The notes: a model not told the origin generated them from the letters alone. A stretch of 64,000 bases of DNA from DATFTF01 sp963825175 (GCA_963825175.1 CAWGSA010000001.1:806001-870000); one strand, 5' to 3'. Counted from the stretch's first letter, positions 27,378 through 36,426 are shown. Made by a program: numbers and translations.

Positions 27378-27857
27378 CTACTTCGGCGCCGGCTTGCGCC
27401 GGCTCTTCTCGAATTGCTCGATCCGGCCCTGGATCTCTTTCATCAGCTCGTTGGGGATGGGCACGGACAGGTCATAGTGAGCGATCTTCCACTCGCTGCC
27501 GACTTTGATCAGGACTCCGGAACCTCGCGCCGGCCCGAGGTTGGGCGTGTCGAGCTTCTCGTCGAACCAGGCCACCGCGCCGTCGGGTGAGAAGGAGACG
27601 TGCCGCTCGATGGCACGGAAGCTCCAGGCCTTGCCCTTGGCGAAGTACGGATGGGCGTAGCGCCGGAACTCCTCGACCGTCCAGCGCTCCGAGGCGTCCG
27701 TGCCCAAGAACACGCCGTCGCTCGTAAAGTACCCGAAGTACCGCGCCTCGTCCGCGGCCGCCGCGGCAGCGTGCCAGTCGTCGAGGACGGCGGCGACATC
27801 CGCCTCCCGGCCCGCGCCGGCCGTGTGCAGAACCAGAGCGAGAATCAGACCAATCAT
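27378..27857 (-). CDS. Secreted NTF2-like/SnoaL-like (DUF4440) protein
   Basis: A 159-residue protein with a short signal segment (MIGLILALVLHTAGAG) and a cone-shaped NTF2-like fold pattern: VAAVLDDWHAAAAAADEARYFGYFTSDGVFLGTDASERW, then FRRYAHPYF, VSFSPDGAVAWFDEKL and VLIKVGSEWKIAHYDLS. This is the DUF4440 type common in Acidobacteriota. Members range from enzymes to binding proteins, so no activity is claimed. Confidence 0.82.
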   Translation of the reverse strand: MIGLILALVLHTAGAGREADVAAVLDDWHAAAAAADEARYFGYFTSDGVFLGTDASERWTVEEFRRYAHPYFAKGKAWSFRAIERHVSFSPDGAVAWFDEKLDTPNLGPARGSGVLIKVGSEWKIAHYDLSVPIPNELMKEIQGRIEQFEKSRRKPAPK

Positions 27858-27969
27858 CGCACGTTCCTTTTCCGGCGCCTCTACCGACTCGCGGACGCCG
27901 CTGCGCTCTCCGGCTTGCCCGCGCCGACGTCATGGGCGGAGGCTGTTTCCTGCTCAATGAGATCACGGG

Positions 27970-28155
27970 GCAAATCCACCGCGGTCGGCGGATCCGGTGA
28001 AGCTCCGGCTCGTCGATCTCGAAGAATTGCCAGATCTCCAGGTCGTACAGCGAATTGGCTTCCTCCCAGGCGCTCATGGAGTAACGTTCCAAGTGAATCC
28101 TCTGCGCATCGGACAGGTCGGCGCGACATGCCAGCACATGTCGGCAGAATGGCCG
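27970..28155 (-). pseudogene. Fragment related to the small protein encoded at 34083-34451
   Basis: The minus frame reads RHVLACRADLSDAQRIHLERY...EEANSLY...FEIDEPELHR. It lines up with VACRADLSFFQGQVLRSLS...RAEGLRLY...IEIDERDLRR in the 34083 protein, sharing ACRADLS, a later E-x3-LY and EIDE-x-x-L-x-R. After that the frame drifts into Arg-rich shadow sequence. The only start codon is an internal GTG at 28137. It is probably a decayed paralog. The rest of the 27858-28269 gap holds the motif upstream of the next gene. Confidence 0.45.
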
Positions 28156-28217
28156 ACGGGTCGTCCGTGTGAGTCGTCCGAATTAGACCACAGGCTTCCG
28201 CTTCGCCGTCCTGGGAC

Positions 28218-28246
28218 GTGATCCCGTTCCAGGCGGCCTTGCGCGT
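28218..28246 (+). promoter_or_regulatory. Bipartite upstream element GTGATCC-N15-TGCGCGT
   Basis: GTGATCC at 28218-28224 and TGCGCGT at 28240-28246 are separated by 15 bases, with the last base 23 bases before the ATG of the propeller gene at 28270. The same pair with identical spacing occurs before 34514, 41459 and 43285. Spacing fits an ECF-type -35/-10 pair. Confidence 0.6.
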
Positions 28247-28269
28247 AAAGAGATATCGAGGAGGACACC

Positions 28270-30288
28270 ATGTCGCGAGGTCGGACCGCCGCCGCTCTTC
28301 TCTGCTCTTGCCTCACAGTCTCCGGTCTCTCGCAAGGCCAGGAGAACGGACAGGAGCCGGCTCTGCGCAACTGGCCGGCTCCCCTCTTATGGTCCCTCGG
28401 CGAACGGAGCCGTTCGCAGGACAAGGCCGCTTCCGAAACCAAGAACGGGAATGGGGTTGAGCCCGAAGCGGCTCAGACCGTTTCGTCGCCGCTTCCCTTC
28501 GTCGCGATCTCGCCCTGCCGGATGCTCGACACGCGTGTCACCGGCGGACCCATCGCCTCGGGCTCCACCCGCGATGCCACGTTGACCGGCCCTCCCTGCG
28601 GCATTCCACCGACCGCGATCGCGGTATCCGCCAACGTCGCCCTCTTCAGCATCGTCGGCGCCGGTGGCAACGGGGTGCTCAAGGTCTGGCCGACGGGATC
28701 GCCCTCGACCTTTCAGGCGCTCTTGAACTGGTCGCCCACCATCGGCCAGATCGACAACGCCTCCGTCGTGACTCTGGGCACGGGGGGCGCGATCACTCTC
28801 CAGCCCAACCAGGGCGGAGGCACCATCGACCTCGTCATCGACGTCAACGGCTACTACGACAACAGCGGGCTGATCACGCAGGTCACCGCCGGAACGGGTC
28901 TGACCGGCGGCGGGACGTCCGGCAACGTGACACTCGGCATGGCGGCCGGAGGCGTGACCTCCAACGAGCTTGCCGCCAACGCCGTCACAGCTCCCAAGAT
29001 CGCCGCCAACGCCGTCACCTCAGGAGCCATCGCCTCCGGTCAGGTCGTCAAGAGCGTCAACGGCGCCCATGATGCCGTGACGATCTCCGGCGGCGGCGCC
29101 ACGACTGTGTCCACCGTCGGAAACGCGGTCACGGTTTCGACTTCCGTGGCGATACCCGCGGGCTCCTTTGTCCTGGGAGTCCCGGGAGACACGACCTTGA
29201 TCGGCGCGGGCTTTACCGAGTTCGGGTCGAGCAGCCAGGATATCTGGACAGCGACCACGACTTCCGGCGCGCCCACGGTTCGCCAGTACCACACGGCGGT
29301 CTGGACCGGCACGAGGATGATCGTGTGGGGAGGCTATGACGGATCATCGCTCCTCGACACCGGCGGTCAGTACGATCCGGCCGCAAACTCCTGGACGGCC
29401 ACGACGACCACCGGAGCCCCAACGGGACGCTACGTCCACACGGCGGTCTGGACGGGCACGAGAATGATTGTCTGGGGCGGATTTGACACGACGGCGCCGT
29501 ATACCAATACCGGCGGCCAATACGATCCGATCGGAAACGCATGGACGGCCACGACGACTTTCGGAGCACCGACTGGGCGGTATTACCACACAGCTGTCTG
29601 GACCGGCGTCACGATGGTCGTCTGGGGAGGTTTCGTGAGTTGTTGCTCCGACACAAACACCGGTGGCCAGTACGATCCAGCCGGAAATTCCTGGGCGGCT
29701 ACAACAACCGGTGGGGCGCCGACGGCGCGCTATTACCACACCGCAGTCTGGACCGGCTCGAAGATGATCGTCTGGGGCGGCTACGACGGGACCAAAGCGA
29801 ATACAGGCGGCCAGTACGACCCGACGGGAGACTTCTGGACAGTCACAACGATCACGGGAGCGCCTACGGGGCGTTATGACCACACAGCGGTGTGGACGGG
29901 CACAAGGATGGTCGTGTGGGGCGGCCTGGACGTGACGTCGTTCGCCAATACCGGCGGCCAGTACGATCCAGCTGGAGATTCCTGGAAGGCCACGACGACC
30001 GCGGGAGCGCCGTCGGCGCGTCGCTACCATGCTTGCGTCTGGACGGGCACGAAAATGTTCATCTGGGGCGGGAGAGACGGATCGAACGTTTTCGATACCG
30101 GCGGCCAGTACGAACCTGTCAGAGATTCCTGGACGGCCATGACCACGACCGAAGCGCCGACGGGGCGCTACTACCCCTCGGCAGTCTGGACCGGCTCGAA
30201 GATGATCGTCTGGGGCGGCTACGACGGGATGCAGAACAGCAATTCGGGAGGCCTGTACGCCGTCCTCTCACTCTACGTGAAGAACTGA
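28270..30288 (+). CDS. Secreted LDTR protein with seven-bladed kelch-like propeller (paralog 1)
   Basis: A 672-residue secreted protein. After a signal peptide and linker come the LDTR domain (ISPCRMLDTR, CGIPPTAIA, GAITLQPNQGGG, DVNGYY; about residues 78-197), a fibre-like connector (GTGLTGGGTSGNVTLG, GVTSNELAANAVTAPKIAAN) and seven ~50-residue repeats with the core WTATTT-x-GAPT-x-R-x-YHTAVWTG-x-[KR]MIVWGG and NTGGQYDP. The end is LSLYVKN, shared by all paralogs and probably the strand that closes the ring. It starts with GAGGAGGACACC before the ATG. The fold resembles kelch or galactose-oxidase propellers but has no catalytic motif. A binding or adhesion role is inferred. Confidence 0.85.
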   Translation: MSRGRTAAALLCSCLTVSGLSQGQENGQEPALRNWPAPLLWSLGERSRSQDKAASETKNGNGVEPEAAQTVSSPLPFVAISPCRMLDTRVTGGPIASGSTRDATLTGPPCGIPPTAIAVSANVALFSIVGAGGNGVLKVWPTGSPSTFQALLNWSPTIGQIDNASVVTLGTGGAITLQPNQGGGTIDLVIDVNGYYDNSGLITQVTAGTGLTGGGTSGNVTLGMAAGGVTSNELAANAVTAPKIAANAVTSGAIASGQVVKSVNGAHDAVTISGGGATTVSTVGNAVTVSTSVAIPAGSFVLGVPGDTTLIGAGFTEFGSSSQDIWTATTTSGAPTVRQYHTAVWTGTRMIVWGGYDGSSLLDTGGQYDPAANSWTATTTTGAPTGRYVHTAVWTGTRMIVWGGFDTTAPYTNTGGQYDPIGNAWTATTTFGAPTGRYYHTAVWTGVTMVVWGGFVSCCSDTNTGGQYDPAGNSWAATTTGGAPTARYYHTAVWTGSKMIVWGGYDGTKANTGGQYDPTGDFWTVTTITGAPTGRYDHTAVWTGTRMVVWGGLDVTSFANTGGQYDPAGDSWKATTTAGAPSARRYHACVWTGTKMFIWGGRDGSNVFDTGGQYEPVRDSWTAMTTTEAPTGRYYPSAVWTGSKMIVWGGYDGMQNSNSGGLYAVLSLYVKN

Positions 30289-30324
30289 TCGATTCATCCA
30301 CCGGCGCGTTCTTTTGACGCCGAC

Positions 30325-30585
30325 ATGGGCTTCGTGGCCCAGGACATCGAGGCCCTGCTCGGCGAGAGCTACAACGTGCTCACCGTCGGCGGCGACGCCG
30401 ACCGGACCCTCTCGCTGCGCTACACCGACCTCATCGCGCCGCTGGTCCGAGCGGTTCAGGAGCAGCAGCGGAAAATCGCCGAGCTCTCAGCTCGGGTGCT
30501 CGAACTCGAGCAGCGAGCCCGCGAGGCCGCGTCAAGAACTCCAGAAGCCGAATTCCCTTCATCGGTCGCGACGTCGGCGCGCTGA
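30325..30585 (+). pseudogene. Orphan C-terminal fragment of an S74 intramolecular-chaperone domain
   Basis: An 86-residue frame starting MGFVAQDIEALLGESYNVLT and ending in a coiled coil (RAVQEQQRKIAELSARVLEL) corresponds to the last third of a peptidase S74 domain, as seen whole at the end of the 41459 gene (YGLIAEEVAEVYPDLVV). The catalytic part with the SRRFKRDI-type start is missing. It lies 37 bp after the propeller gene, where another paralog's tail would be. It looks like a recombination remnant rather than a gene of its own. Confidence 0.65.
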
Positions 30586-30605
30586 GACGCTCGACCGCTG
30601 TCGTA

Positions 30606-33188
30606 TCAGTGGGAGTAGCCCGGGCAAGGCGCGAGAGCGGCTGCCGCGCGTTCGCGGTCGGTCTCGTACTCGCCGGATGCCCGCCCCTCGCTCTGCAATG
30701 CGTTCCACAGCTTGATCGAGCGCTCGAGAACCTCGCAGCCTTCGGCAGCCTCGCGCGTCCCCGGCCGATTCTGCCGTAAAGCCCTCCCCAGGTTGAAATA
30801 GACCACGGCTAGCTCATTGCGCGCGTTAGCGTTGGCCGGGTCTCCTGTCACAACCTGCTCGGCTGCCTGCGCCGCCTGCCGGAGCCGCTCGATACCCGCG
30901 CGCGTCAGGCCCGACGCGACGAGAGTCTCGCCCAGGCCGCCGCGGACCATCACTACGGCGACCTGGTTCCAACCATTCCGCGGATCGGCCGCGAGCTGAG
31001 CCTCTGCCAGCGCGAGCGCCTGCGCGTAACTCGCGAGCGACTCTTCCTTCTTGCCGAGAGCGAAGAGGTACTTGCCCTCCGCTCCGAGAGTTGCGACGAG
31101 GTCGCCCTGGAAGCGCGCGTTGTTCGGATCCGCGCGAATGAGCCCTTCCTGGATGAGGCGCGCCTTGTGGCTGCTCTCCAGCGCCGTCTGAGGTTGCCCC
31201 GCTCGCCAATAGCGGTCAGCGAGATCGGTGCGGACATAAGCGAGATTGGCGCGCGCACTCGTATTGTCGGGGTGGGCGACACAGAAGGCCTCGCCGTGAA
31301 AGATCGCTTTTTGCAAGGAGTCGAGGGCGGCGCGCTCGTCTCCTCGCCGAGCCTGCGCGGTGCCGAGCCAGTGATAGGCCGCCGCGAGCTTGCCGCGTCG
31401 ATCGTTGGCGCCTCGTTCCGACGCGATCAAGGTCTCGACCCGCTGAGCAGCCGAGCGAAGACTTGCCTCGGCTCGGACGAGTTCGCCCGTCTTGATGAAA
31501 AAGCTGCCCAGCAGAAACTCCAGCTCGGCTAGTCCCTCGATGTCGGCCCGATCCGCCGGGGTGCGCGCCGCGAGCGCCTGACGAATGGAGAGCGCCTTCT
31601 CGTAGTTCTTGAGGGCCCCTTTTGAGTCACCGAGATTGGCCCCTCCCCCGCCGCCCTGGATCTCGCCCAGCCGCTTGAAAGCCACGGCCAGCTCGCGCTG
31701 TAAGGCTGCGTCTCGCCCTGTCTCCATCGACAGGCTGTCGAGGTAGTCGGCGGCGCGCTTGACGACTAACTCGCGCGCGGGCGTGGAGCCCGGCAAGTTC
31801 TGAATCGCGTCGTGGAACTCGAAGAGAAACGAGTTGGCCAGCTTCCTCACGTCGTTGAAACGCCGCTCGGCCCGCGCCCGGTTGGCCTCGGCGATACGCG
31901 CTTGCCTCGCAGTCGCGACGATCCCCCCCACCAGACTCAAAGCGATCAGTCCCGACGCCGCCACCGACGCCCTGTGCCTTCGAATGAACTTCGCTGCTCG
32001 GTAGCCGGGCGTGTCCGTCCGCGCGAGGACTGGACGGCCGTCCAAGTGTCGGCGGATATCCTCGGCGAGCTGCTCGACCGTGCCGTAGCGGCGCGCCGGC
32101 TCCTTGCGCATCGCCATCAAGACGATATTGTCGAGGTCTCCGCGGAGGCGGCGCCGGAGTCTGGCCGGCTCGCCCTCGCGCGTGGCGCTCACGGCCCAGG
32201 ACGTCTCGACGATGTTGCCTTCCGAGCCCGGGCCAGCCACCTTTGCGATGCGGGTCACCGCCGTAGAGGGTTTTTCCGGCTCCTGCTGGCAGACGACGCG
32301 CGCGATTTCCTCCGGCTCGCCGGTCTTGACGCGGTAGGGGCGATGCCCGGTCAAGAGCTCGTAGAGGACGACGCCGAGAGAGTAGACGTCGCTCGATGTC
32401 GTAATCGGCTCGCCCCGGACCTGCTCCGGGCTCGCGTAATCGGGCGTCATCAAACGCAGAGCGCTTGCCGTCTGATCGGGCGTCTGGGAAGAGAACTCCG
32501 GATTCAAGAGCTTTGCGATCCCGAAGTCGAGCAGCTTGACGGAGCCATCCGCGGTCACCAGCAGGTTGGCCGGCTTCAAGTCTCGGTGAACGATCAGATT
32601 CTGGTGCGCGTACTGGACGGCGGAGCAGATGTCGAGGAAGAGCTTCAACCGTTCGGCAATCAAGAGTCTCCGGCTGTCGCAGAACTCCGGCAGCGTTTGC
32701 CCCTCGACGTACTCCATGACAAAGTAAGGCTGGCCGTCTTCGGTGGCACCTCCGTCGAAAAGCCGCGCGATATGAGGATGGTCCAGGCTCGCGAGGATCT
32801 GCCGCTCGTTGCGGAAACGGCGCAGCACGAAGTCCGTGTCCATCCCACGGCGCACCAGCTTGATCGCGACCCGCTTGCGGAACTCTTCGTCGGCGCGCTG
32901 TCCGAGGTAGACCGTCCCCATCCCGCCGTGACCGATCTCCGAGACGATCTCGTAGGCCCCGATCCTCTGCCCCACGCGAGACTCTCTCTCCTCTTCGACC
33001 AGAAGTGGGGCCGGGCGGTCGAGGGCGGTCCAGGAATTCTCCTGAGAGGCGATCAGAGACTCGGCCTGTTGGAGCAGTTGCGCGTCCCCCCCGCAGGCTT
33101 CCCGGAGGTACGCCTCGCGCGTTTCGACCTCCCGCTCCAGGGCGCCGTCCAGAACGGTCTTCAGCCGTTGCCAGTTCTCCGGAGTCAT
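30606..33188 (-). CDS. Membrane Ser/Thr protein kinase with TPR-type C-terminal region
   Basis: An ~860-residue Hanks-type kinase of the kind common in Acidobacteriota. MTPENWQRLKTVLDGALERE at the ATG at 33188 is the usual start, preferred over the GTG at 33239. The kinase domain has GHGGMGTVYLG (P-loop), VAIKLV (catalytic Lys), HRDLKPANLL (catalytic loop), DFGIAKL and SPEQVRGEPITTSSDVYSLG. A single transmembrane helix (VAASGLIALSLVGGIVATA) near residue 415 separates it from a C-terminal region of TPR-like helical repeats, probably periplasmic, that would sense or scaffold. It lies 58 bp downstream of an ECF sigma factor on the same strand, suggesting one signalling unit. Confidence 0.92.
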   Translation of the reverse strand: MTPENWQRLKTVLDGALEREVETREAYLREACGGDAQLLQQAESLIASQENSWTALDRPAPLLVEEERESRVGQRIGAYEIVSEIGHGGMGTVYLGQRADEEFRKRVAIKLVRRGMDTDFVLRRFRNERQILASLDHPHIARLFDGGATEDGQPYFVMEYVEGQTLPEFCDSRRLLIAERLKLFLDICSAVQYAHQNLIVHRDLKPANLLVTADGSVKLLDFGIAKLLNPEFSSQTPDQTASALRLMTPDYASPEQVRGEPITTSSDVYSLGVVLYELLTGHRPYRVKTGEPEEIARVVCQQEPEKPSTAVTRIAKVAGPGSEGNIVETSWAVSATREGEPARLRRRLRGDLDNIVLMAMRKEPARRYGTVEQLAEDIRRHLDGRPVLARTDTPGYRAAKFIRRHRASVAASGLIALSLVGGIVATARQARIAEANRARAERRFNDVRKLANSFLFEFHDAIQNLPGSTPARELVVKRAADYLDSLSMETGRDAALQRELAVAFKRLGEIQGGGGGANLGDSKGALKNYEKALSIRQALAARTPADRADIEGLAELEFLLGSFFIKTGELVRAEASLRSAAQRVETLIASERGANDRRGKLAAAYHWLGTAQARRGDERAALDSLQKAIFHGEAFCVAHPDNTSARANLAYVRTDLADRYWRAGQPQTALESSHKARLIQEGLIRADPNNARFQGDLVATLGAEGKYLFALGKKEESLASYAQALALAEAQLAADPRNGWNQVAVVMVRGGLGETLVASGLTRAGIERLRQAAQAAEQVVTGDPANANARNELAVVYFNLGRALRQNRPGTREAAEGCEVLERSIKLWNALQSEGRASGEYETDRERAAAALAPCPGYSH

Positions 33189-33246
33189 GGTTCGGGAACG
33201 CCCGCGCGAATGCTCGGTCGGCTCGCCGGATCTCGTCACGCCTCGC

Positions 33247-33834
33247 TCACCGCTCTTCCTTCTTCCCTCTCGAGATTTCGTGCCGGAGCCAAAGCTTGGC
33301 GGTCGCCCACTCGCGCTTGACCGTGGCGGGCGACACGCCGGTCACCTCCGCTGTTTCATCGACCGTGAGACCGCCGAAGAAGCGCAACTCGACGATCCGG
33401 CTCTGCCGCGGATCCAGCGCCGCGAGTCCCGTCATCGCGTCGTCCAAGGCCAGGAGGTCGAGCTCCTGCTCCTCCGCCGCGACGACCCCCTCCGCGACCG
33501 ACAGTCGGTAAACAACGGCGTCTCGCTTGATCGCGTGGCGCTTGCGCGCATGATCCACGAGAATCCGCCGCATCATCTGCGACGCGATCGCGAAGAAGTG
33601 CGCGCGATTCTGCCAGTGCACGCTCTTCTGACCGATCAGCCGGAGAAAAGCCTCGTGGACGAGCCCCATCGACTGAAGGGTGTGATCCGGGCGCTCACTG
33701 CGCAGGTAGTGGCGGGCGACCCTGCGAAGCTCCTCATAGACCAGTGGCATCAGCCGATCGAGGGCATCCCGATCGCCGTGCGTCCACTCCTTGAGGAGCC
33801 CCGTCACATCTCTGGGCGGGAGCGAAACCATCAA
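33247..33834 (-). CDS. ECF-type RNA polymerase sigma factor (Sig-70_X6 type)
   Basis: A 195-residue sigma factor with region 2 (LMPLVYEELRRVARHYLRSE, TLQSMGLVHEAFLRLI, FFAIASQMMRRILVDHARKR) and region 4 (AALDPRQSRIVELRFFGGLT, VDETAEVTGVSPATVKREW). This matches the TIGR02999-like ECF group that Acidobacteriota and Planctomycetes often pair with Ser/Thr kinases rather than anti-sigma factors. Here the kinase gene follows directly. It sits inside the LDTR cluster, and four cluster genes share a bipartite upstream motif, so it is the natural candidate to transcribe them. That link is inference. Confidence 0.93.
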   Translation of the reverse strand: MMVSLPPRDVTGLLKEWTHGDRDALDRLMPLVYEELRRVARHYLRSERPDHTLQSMGLVHEAFLRLIGQKSVHWQNRAHFFAIASQMMRRILVDHARKRHAIKRDAVVYRLSVAEGVVAAEEQELDLLALDDAMTGLAALDPRQSRIVELRFFGGLTVDETAEVTGVSPATVKREWATAKLWLRHEISRGKKEER

Positions 33835-34082
33835 CCCCCCCGCTACCTTGGAAACTGTGGTGTCAGCATATTGCCTTTCGCCGCCGCGCGGAGCGTCATC
33901 GCCATTCCGGATGTAACCCTCTTCAATTCAGCGACTAGCGGTCATGCTGAGAGGCCTCCGCTGACCCTCCGAATCAGCTCGTGACGCGCAGATTGGAATC
34001 AGAGCCTGATCCCGTTTCGCCACAGTTGCCGCGTCTTGGTTGTAGGGCTTCGAAGGTTTCGCCTTTCGGCAAGGAGGAAGTG

Positions 34083-34451
34083 ATGGGCCGCTCGAAGAAC
34101 CAGGCCCGATCCGAAGTCAAGGAAGCTCTGCTCGAGAGAGCTATGCAAGCCGCGGCCTTGCTCCTGAATTATCACGTCTGTCGATTCCTCGTCGCGTGCC
34201 GGGCGGACCTCTCCTTCTTCCAGGGCCAGGTTCTCCGCAGTCTGTCGCTCTACGCCCGTGCCGAGGGACTGCGTCTCTACAGCGGCTCCTTGCGCCGGTC
34301 GATCGAGATCGACGAGCGCGACCTGCGCCGGTCAGCGGTCGGCCTCGCGCGTCTGCGGATGCTCGGACAGCCGGCCGCCGCCCAGATCCTGGAGCAGGAA
34401 GTCCTCTCGCGGGCCGTGTCGACTCGCAGTGCTGCGTGCGGGCAGGGGTGA
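34083..34451 (+). CDS. Small hypothetical helical protein
   Basis: A 122-residue soluble protein with AAGGAGG five bases before the ATG. It starts MGRSKNQARSEVKEALLERAMQ and is mostly alpha-helical, with ACRADLSFFQGQVLRSLSLYARAEGLRLY and EIDERDLRRSAVGLARLRML as the best-ordered parts. A decayed relative lies at 27970-28155. Its stop codon sits inside the GTGAGCC half of the shared upstream element of the next gene. Family unknown. Confidence 0.6.
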   Translation: MGRSKNQARSEVKEALLERAMQAAALLLNYHVCRFLVACRADLSFFQGQVLRSLSLYARAEGLRLYSGSLRRSIEIDERDLRRSAVGLARLRMLGQPAAAQILEQEVLSRAVSTRSAACGQG

Positions 34452-34476
34452 GCCATGTCCGACCCTGTTTGCGCGT
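34448..34476 (+). promoter_or_regulatory. Bipartite upstream element GTGAGCC-N15-TGCGCGT
   Basis: GTGAGCC (34448-34454, one mismatch to GTGATCC) and TGCGCGT (34470-34476) are separated by exactly 15 bases, as upstream of three other LDTR genes. The element begins at the stop of the preceding gene and lies 37 bases before the ATG at 34514. The surrounding sequence is otherwise unrelated to the other three sites, which argues against simple copying. Confidence 0.6.
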
Positions 34477-34513
34477 CACTATCGAGAAGGGTTTGCAAAG
34501 GGAGGTGAGGGCG

Positions 34514-35884
34514 ATGATCAGGAATTCGTCATGGGTTCGTGCGGTCTGCCTGGGATTCGCCCTGCTCGGGCTGAGCAGCGCCGCCGCGCAGGCCCAGGTC
34601 GTCACAGAGTTCAGCGCCAACATCACCGCTGGCGCAGGCCCTTACGGCATCACGGCCGGCCCCAATGGCAACCTGTGGTTCACAGAAGCAAGCGTCGACC
34701 AGATCGGACGGATTACCCCGCTCGGAGTCGTTACCGAGTTCAGCGCCAACATCACCGCCAGCGCGATCCCTTACGGCATCACGGCCGGCCCAGATGGCAA
34801 CTTGTGGTTCGCAGAATTTGCCCTCGACCGGATCGGACGGATTACGCCGCTCGGAGTCGTCACCGAGTTCAGCACCGGTATCACCCCCGGCGCGAACCCT
34901 TTCAGCATCACGGCCGGCCCCGATGGCAACCTGTGGTTCACGGAATTATTCGGCAATCGGATCGGACGAATTACGCCGCTCGGAGCCGTCACCGAGTTCA
35001 GCGCCAACATCACCGCTGGCTCGCAACCTAACGGCATCACGGCCGGCCCCGATGGCAACCTGTGGTTCACGGAAACCTCCGGCAACAGGATCGGGCAGAT
35101 TACCCCGCTCGGAGTCGTTACCGAGTTCAGCGCCAACATCACCGCCGGCGCGAGCCCTGAGGGCATCACGGCCGGCCCCGATGGCAACCTGTGGTTCGCG
35201 GAACAGGGCATCGACGGGATCGGGCGGATTACGCCACTCGGGGTCGTCACGGAGTTCAGCGCCGGCATCGCCGCCGGCGCGGGCCCTTACGGCATCACGG
35301 CCGGTCCCGATGGCAACCTGTGGTTCACGGAAACCTCCGGCAACCGGATCGGGCAGATTACCCCGCTCGGAGTCGTTACCGAGTTCAGCGCCAACATCAC
35401 CGCTGGCTCGCAACCTAACGGCATCACGGCCGGCCCCGATGGCAACCTGTGGTTCACGGAAACCGTCGGCAACCGGATCGGGCGGATCACCACCGTCGGA
35501 GCTTCCTTCTACACCGTGACGCCGTGCCGCTTGTTGGACACGCGCCATCCGGCCGGCCCCTATGGTGGTCCGGCGCTTTCGGCCGGGACCGCACGAGCCT
35601 TCGTCCTGGCGGGGGGGAGCGCGCCATGTGGCATTCCGGCGACGGCCACGGCGGTCTCGGTCAATGTCGTAGCGATTTTGCCGACAGACGGGCCGGGATT
35701 CCTCACGATCTATCCCGGAGGCACGACTCGACCGGCGACCTCCACGATGAACTACAACGCAGGCAAGATTCGGGCGAACAACGCGATCGTGTCGCTGGGA
35801 GCGGCTGGAGACATCAACATATTCTGCGGGCAGGGGACGGGCACGACCGATCTGATCATCGACGTCAACGGATATTTCCAATAA
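34514..35884 (+). CDS. Secreted Vgb-like seven-repeat propeller with C-terminal LDTR domain
   Basis: A 456-residue protein. The ATG at 34514 follows GGGAGGTGAGGGCG and starts a signal peptide (AVCLGFALLGLSSAAAQA). Seven repeats of exactly 43 residues follow (VVTEFSANITAG... ITAGPDGNLWFTE...NRIGRITPLG), the pattern of virginiamycin B lyase (Vgb) and SMP-30/NHL-type propellers. The catalytic His and Glu of Vgb are not evident, so it is probably a binding propeller. The tail is an LDTR domain (VTPCRLLDTR, CGIPATATA, IFCGQGTG, DVNGYFQ). The repeats are also near-identical at the DNA level. Confidence 0.87.
   Translation: MIRNSSWVRAVCLGFALLGLSSAAAQAQVVTEFSANITAGAGPYGITAGPNGNLWFTEASVDQIGRITPLGVVTEFSANITASAIPYGITAGPDGNLWFAEFALDRIGRITPLGVVTEFSTGITPGANPFSITAGPDGNLWFTELFGNRIGRITPLGAVTEFSANITAGSQPNGITAGPDGNLWFTETSGNRIGQITPLGVVTEFSANITAGASPEGITAGPDGNLWFAEQGIDGIGRITPLGVVTEFSAGIAAGAGPYGITAGPDGNLWFTETSGNRIGQITPLGVVTEFSANITAGSQPNGITAGPDGNLWFTETVGNRIGRITTVGASFYTVTPCRLLDTRHPAGPYGGPALSAGTARAFVLAGGSAPCGIPATATAVSVNVVAILPTDGPGFLTIYPGGTTRPATSTMNYNAGKIRANNAIVSLGAAGDINIFCGQGTGTTDLIIDVNGYFQ
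34598..35500 (+). repeat. Seven tandem 129-bp coding repeats
   Basis: Each unit encodes 43 residues starting [VA]VTEFSA. Units 4 and 7 are almost the same at the nucleotide level (both encode ITAGSQPNGITAGPDGNLWF), and silent positions are conserved. This points to recent expansion or gene conversion inside the gene. Confidence 0.85.
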
Positions 35885-35896
35885 GTAGGGAACGTC

Positions 35897-36375
35897 GTGA
35901 AGAAGGATCTGGCAGTTCGTTTGACAGGGTTCAGTTTGGCGGCGCTCCTCGTTTCGAGTGCCGCCTCGGCGCAGACAGGACCTCTTCAGTTCTACTCGAT
36001 CACCCCGTGCCGGATCGTGGACACGCGGGGGCCGACCGGTCTGACTGGGGGCCGGCGCTCTCGGGACATACGACGCGGGATTTTCCGATCGATGTCGCTC
36101 CGGCTCCGTGCGGGATTCCCAACGATGCCAAAGCAGCGGTGTTGAACGTGGTAGTCGTCGGTCCTACGGGTGGCGGGCACATTCGGATCTGGCCATACAA
36201 CACGACAATGCCGACGGTGGCGACGTTGAACTTCGATCCGAATGAACCGGCGATCGCCAACGGTGCGATCGTTCCGTTGACGCAGGACCTGCAATTCAAC
36301 ATCACCATTTACCTTGGATCGGGCGTCGGCACGACCGCCAACGTCGTCTTCGACGCAAGCGGCTACTTCAAATAG
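35897..36375 (+). CDS. Small secreted protein consisting of one LDTR domain, frameshifted
   Basis: Starts MKKDLAVRLTGFSLAALLVSSAASAQ, a signal peptide 12 bp after the Vgb-like gene, then ITPCRIVDTRGPTGLTGG. The frame then breaks at a GGGGG run near 36047-36051. With one more G it would continue GPALSGHTTRDFPIDVAPAPCGIPNDAKAAVL... and end DASGYFK at 36375. The whole mature protein is therefore a single LDTR domain of about 130 residues, lacking the third Cys (IYLGSGVG). This shows the domain can stand alone. The shift at a homopolymer may be an error or a slippage site. Confidence 0.75.
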
Positions 36376-36426
36376 CTCGGGGCCCCTGACAGGAGCTGAT
36401 TCGCATTCTGAGCTGGAGAAATCATC

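Noticed and set aside
27357..27385. Strong bidirectional terminator between the convergent secreted protein genes
   Set aside because: The 7-bp arms AAGTAGA/TCTACTT are short and include both stop codons. No T tract, so chance is as likely.
34448..34456. Start codon for a longer upstream form of the Vgb-like gene
   Set aside because: The frame is open upstream to 34196, but the signal peptide and a strong ribosome site place the start at 34514, and the 34083 gene occupies the upstream part.
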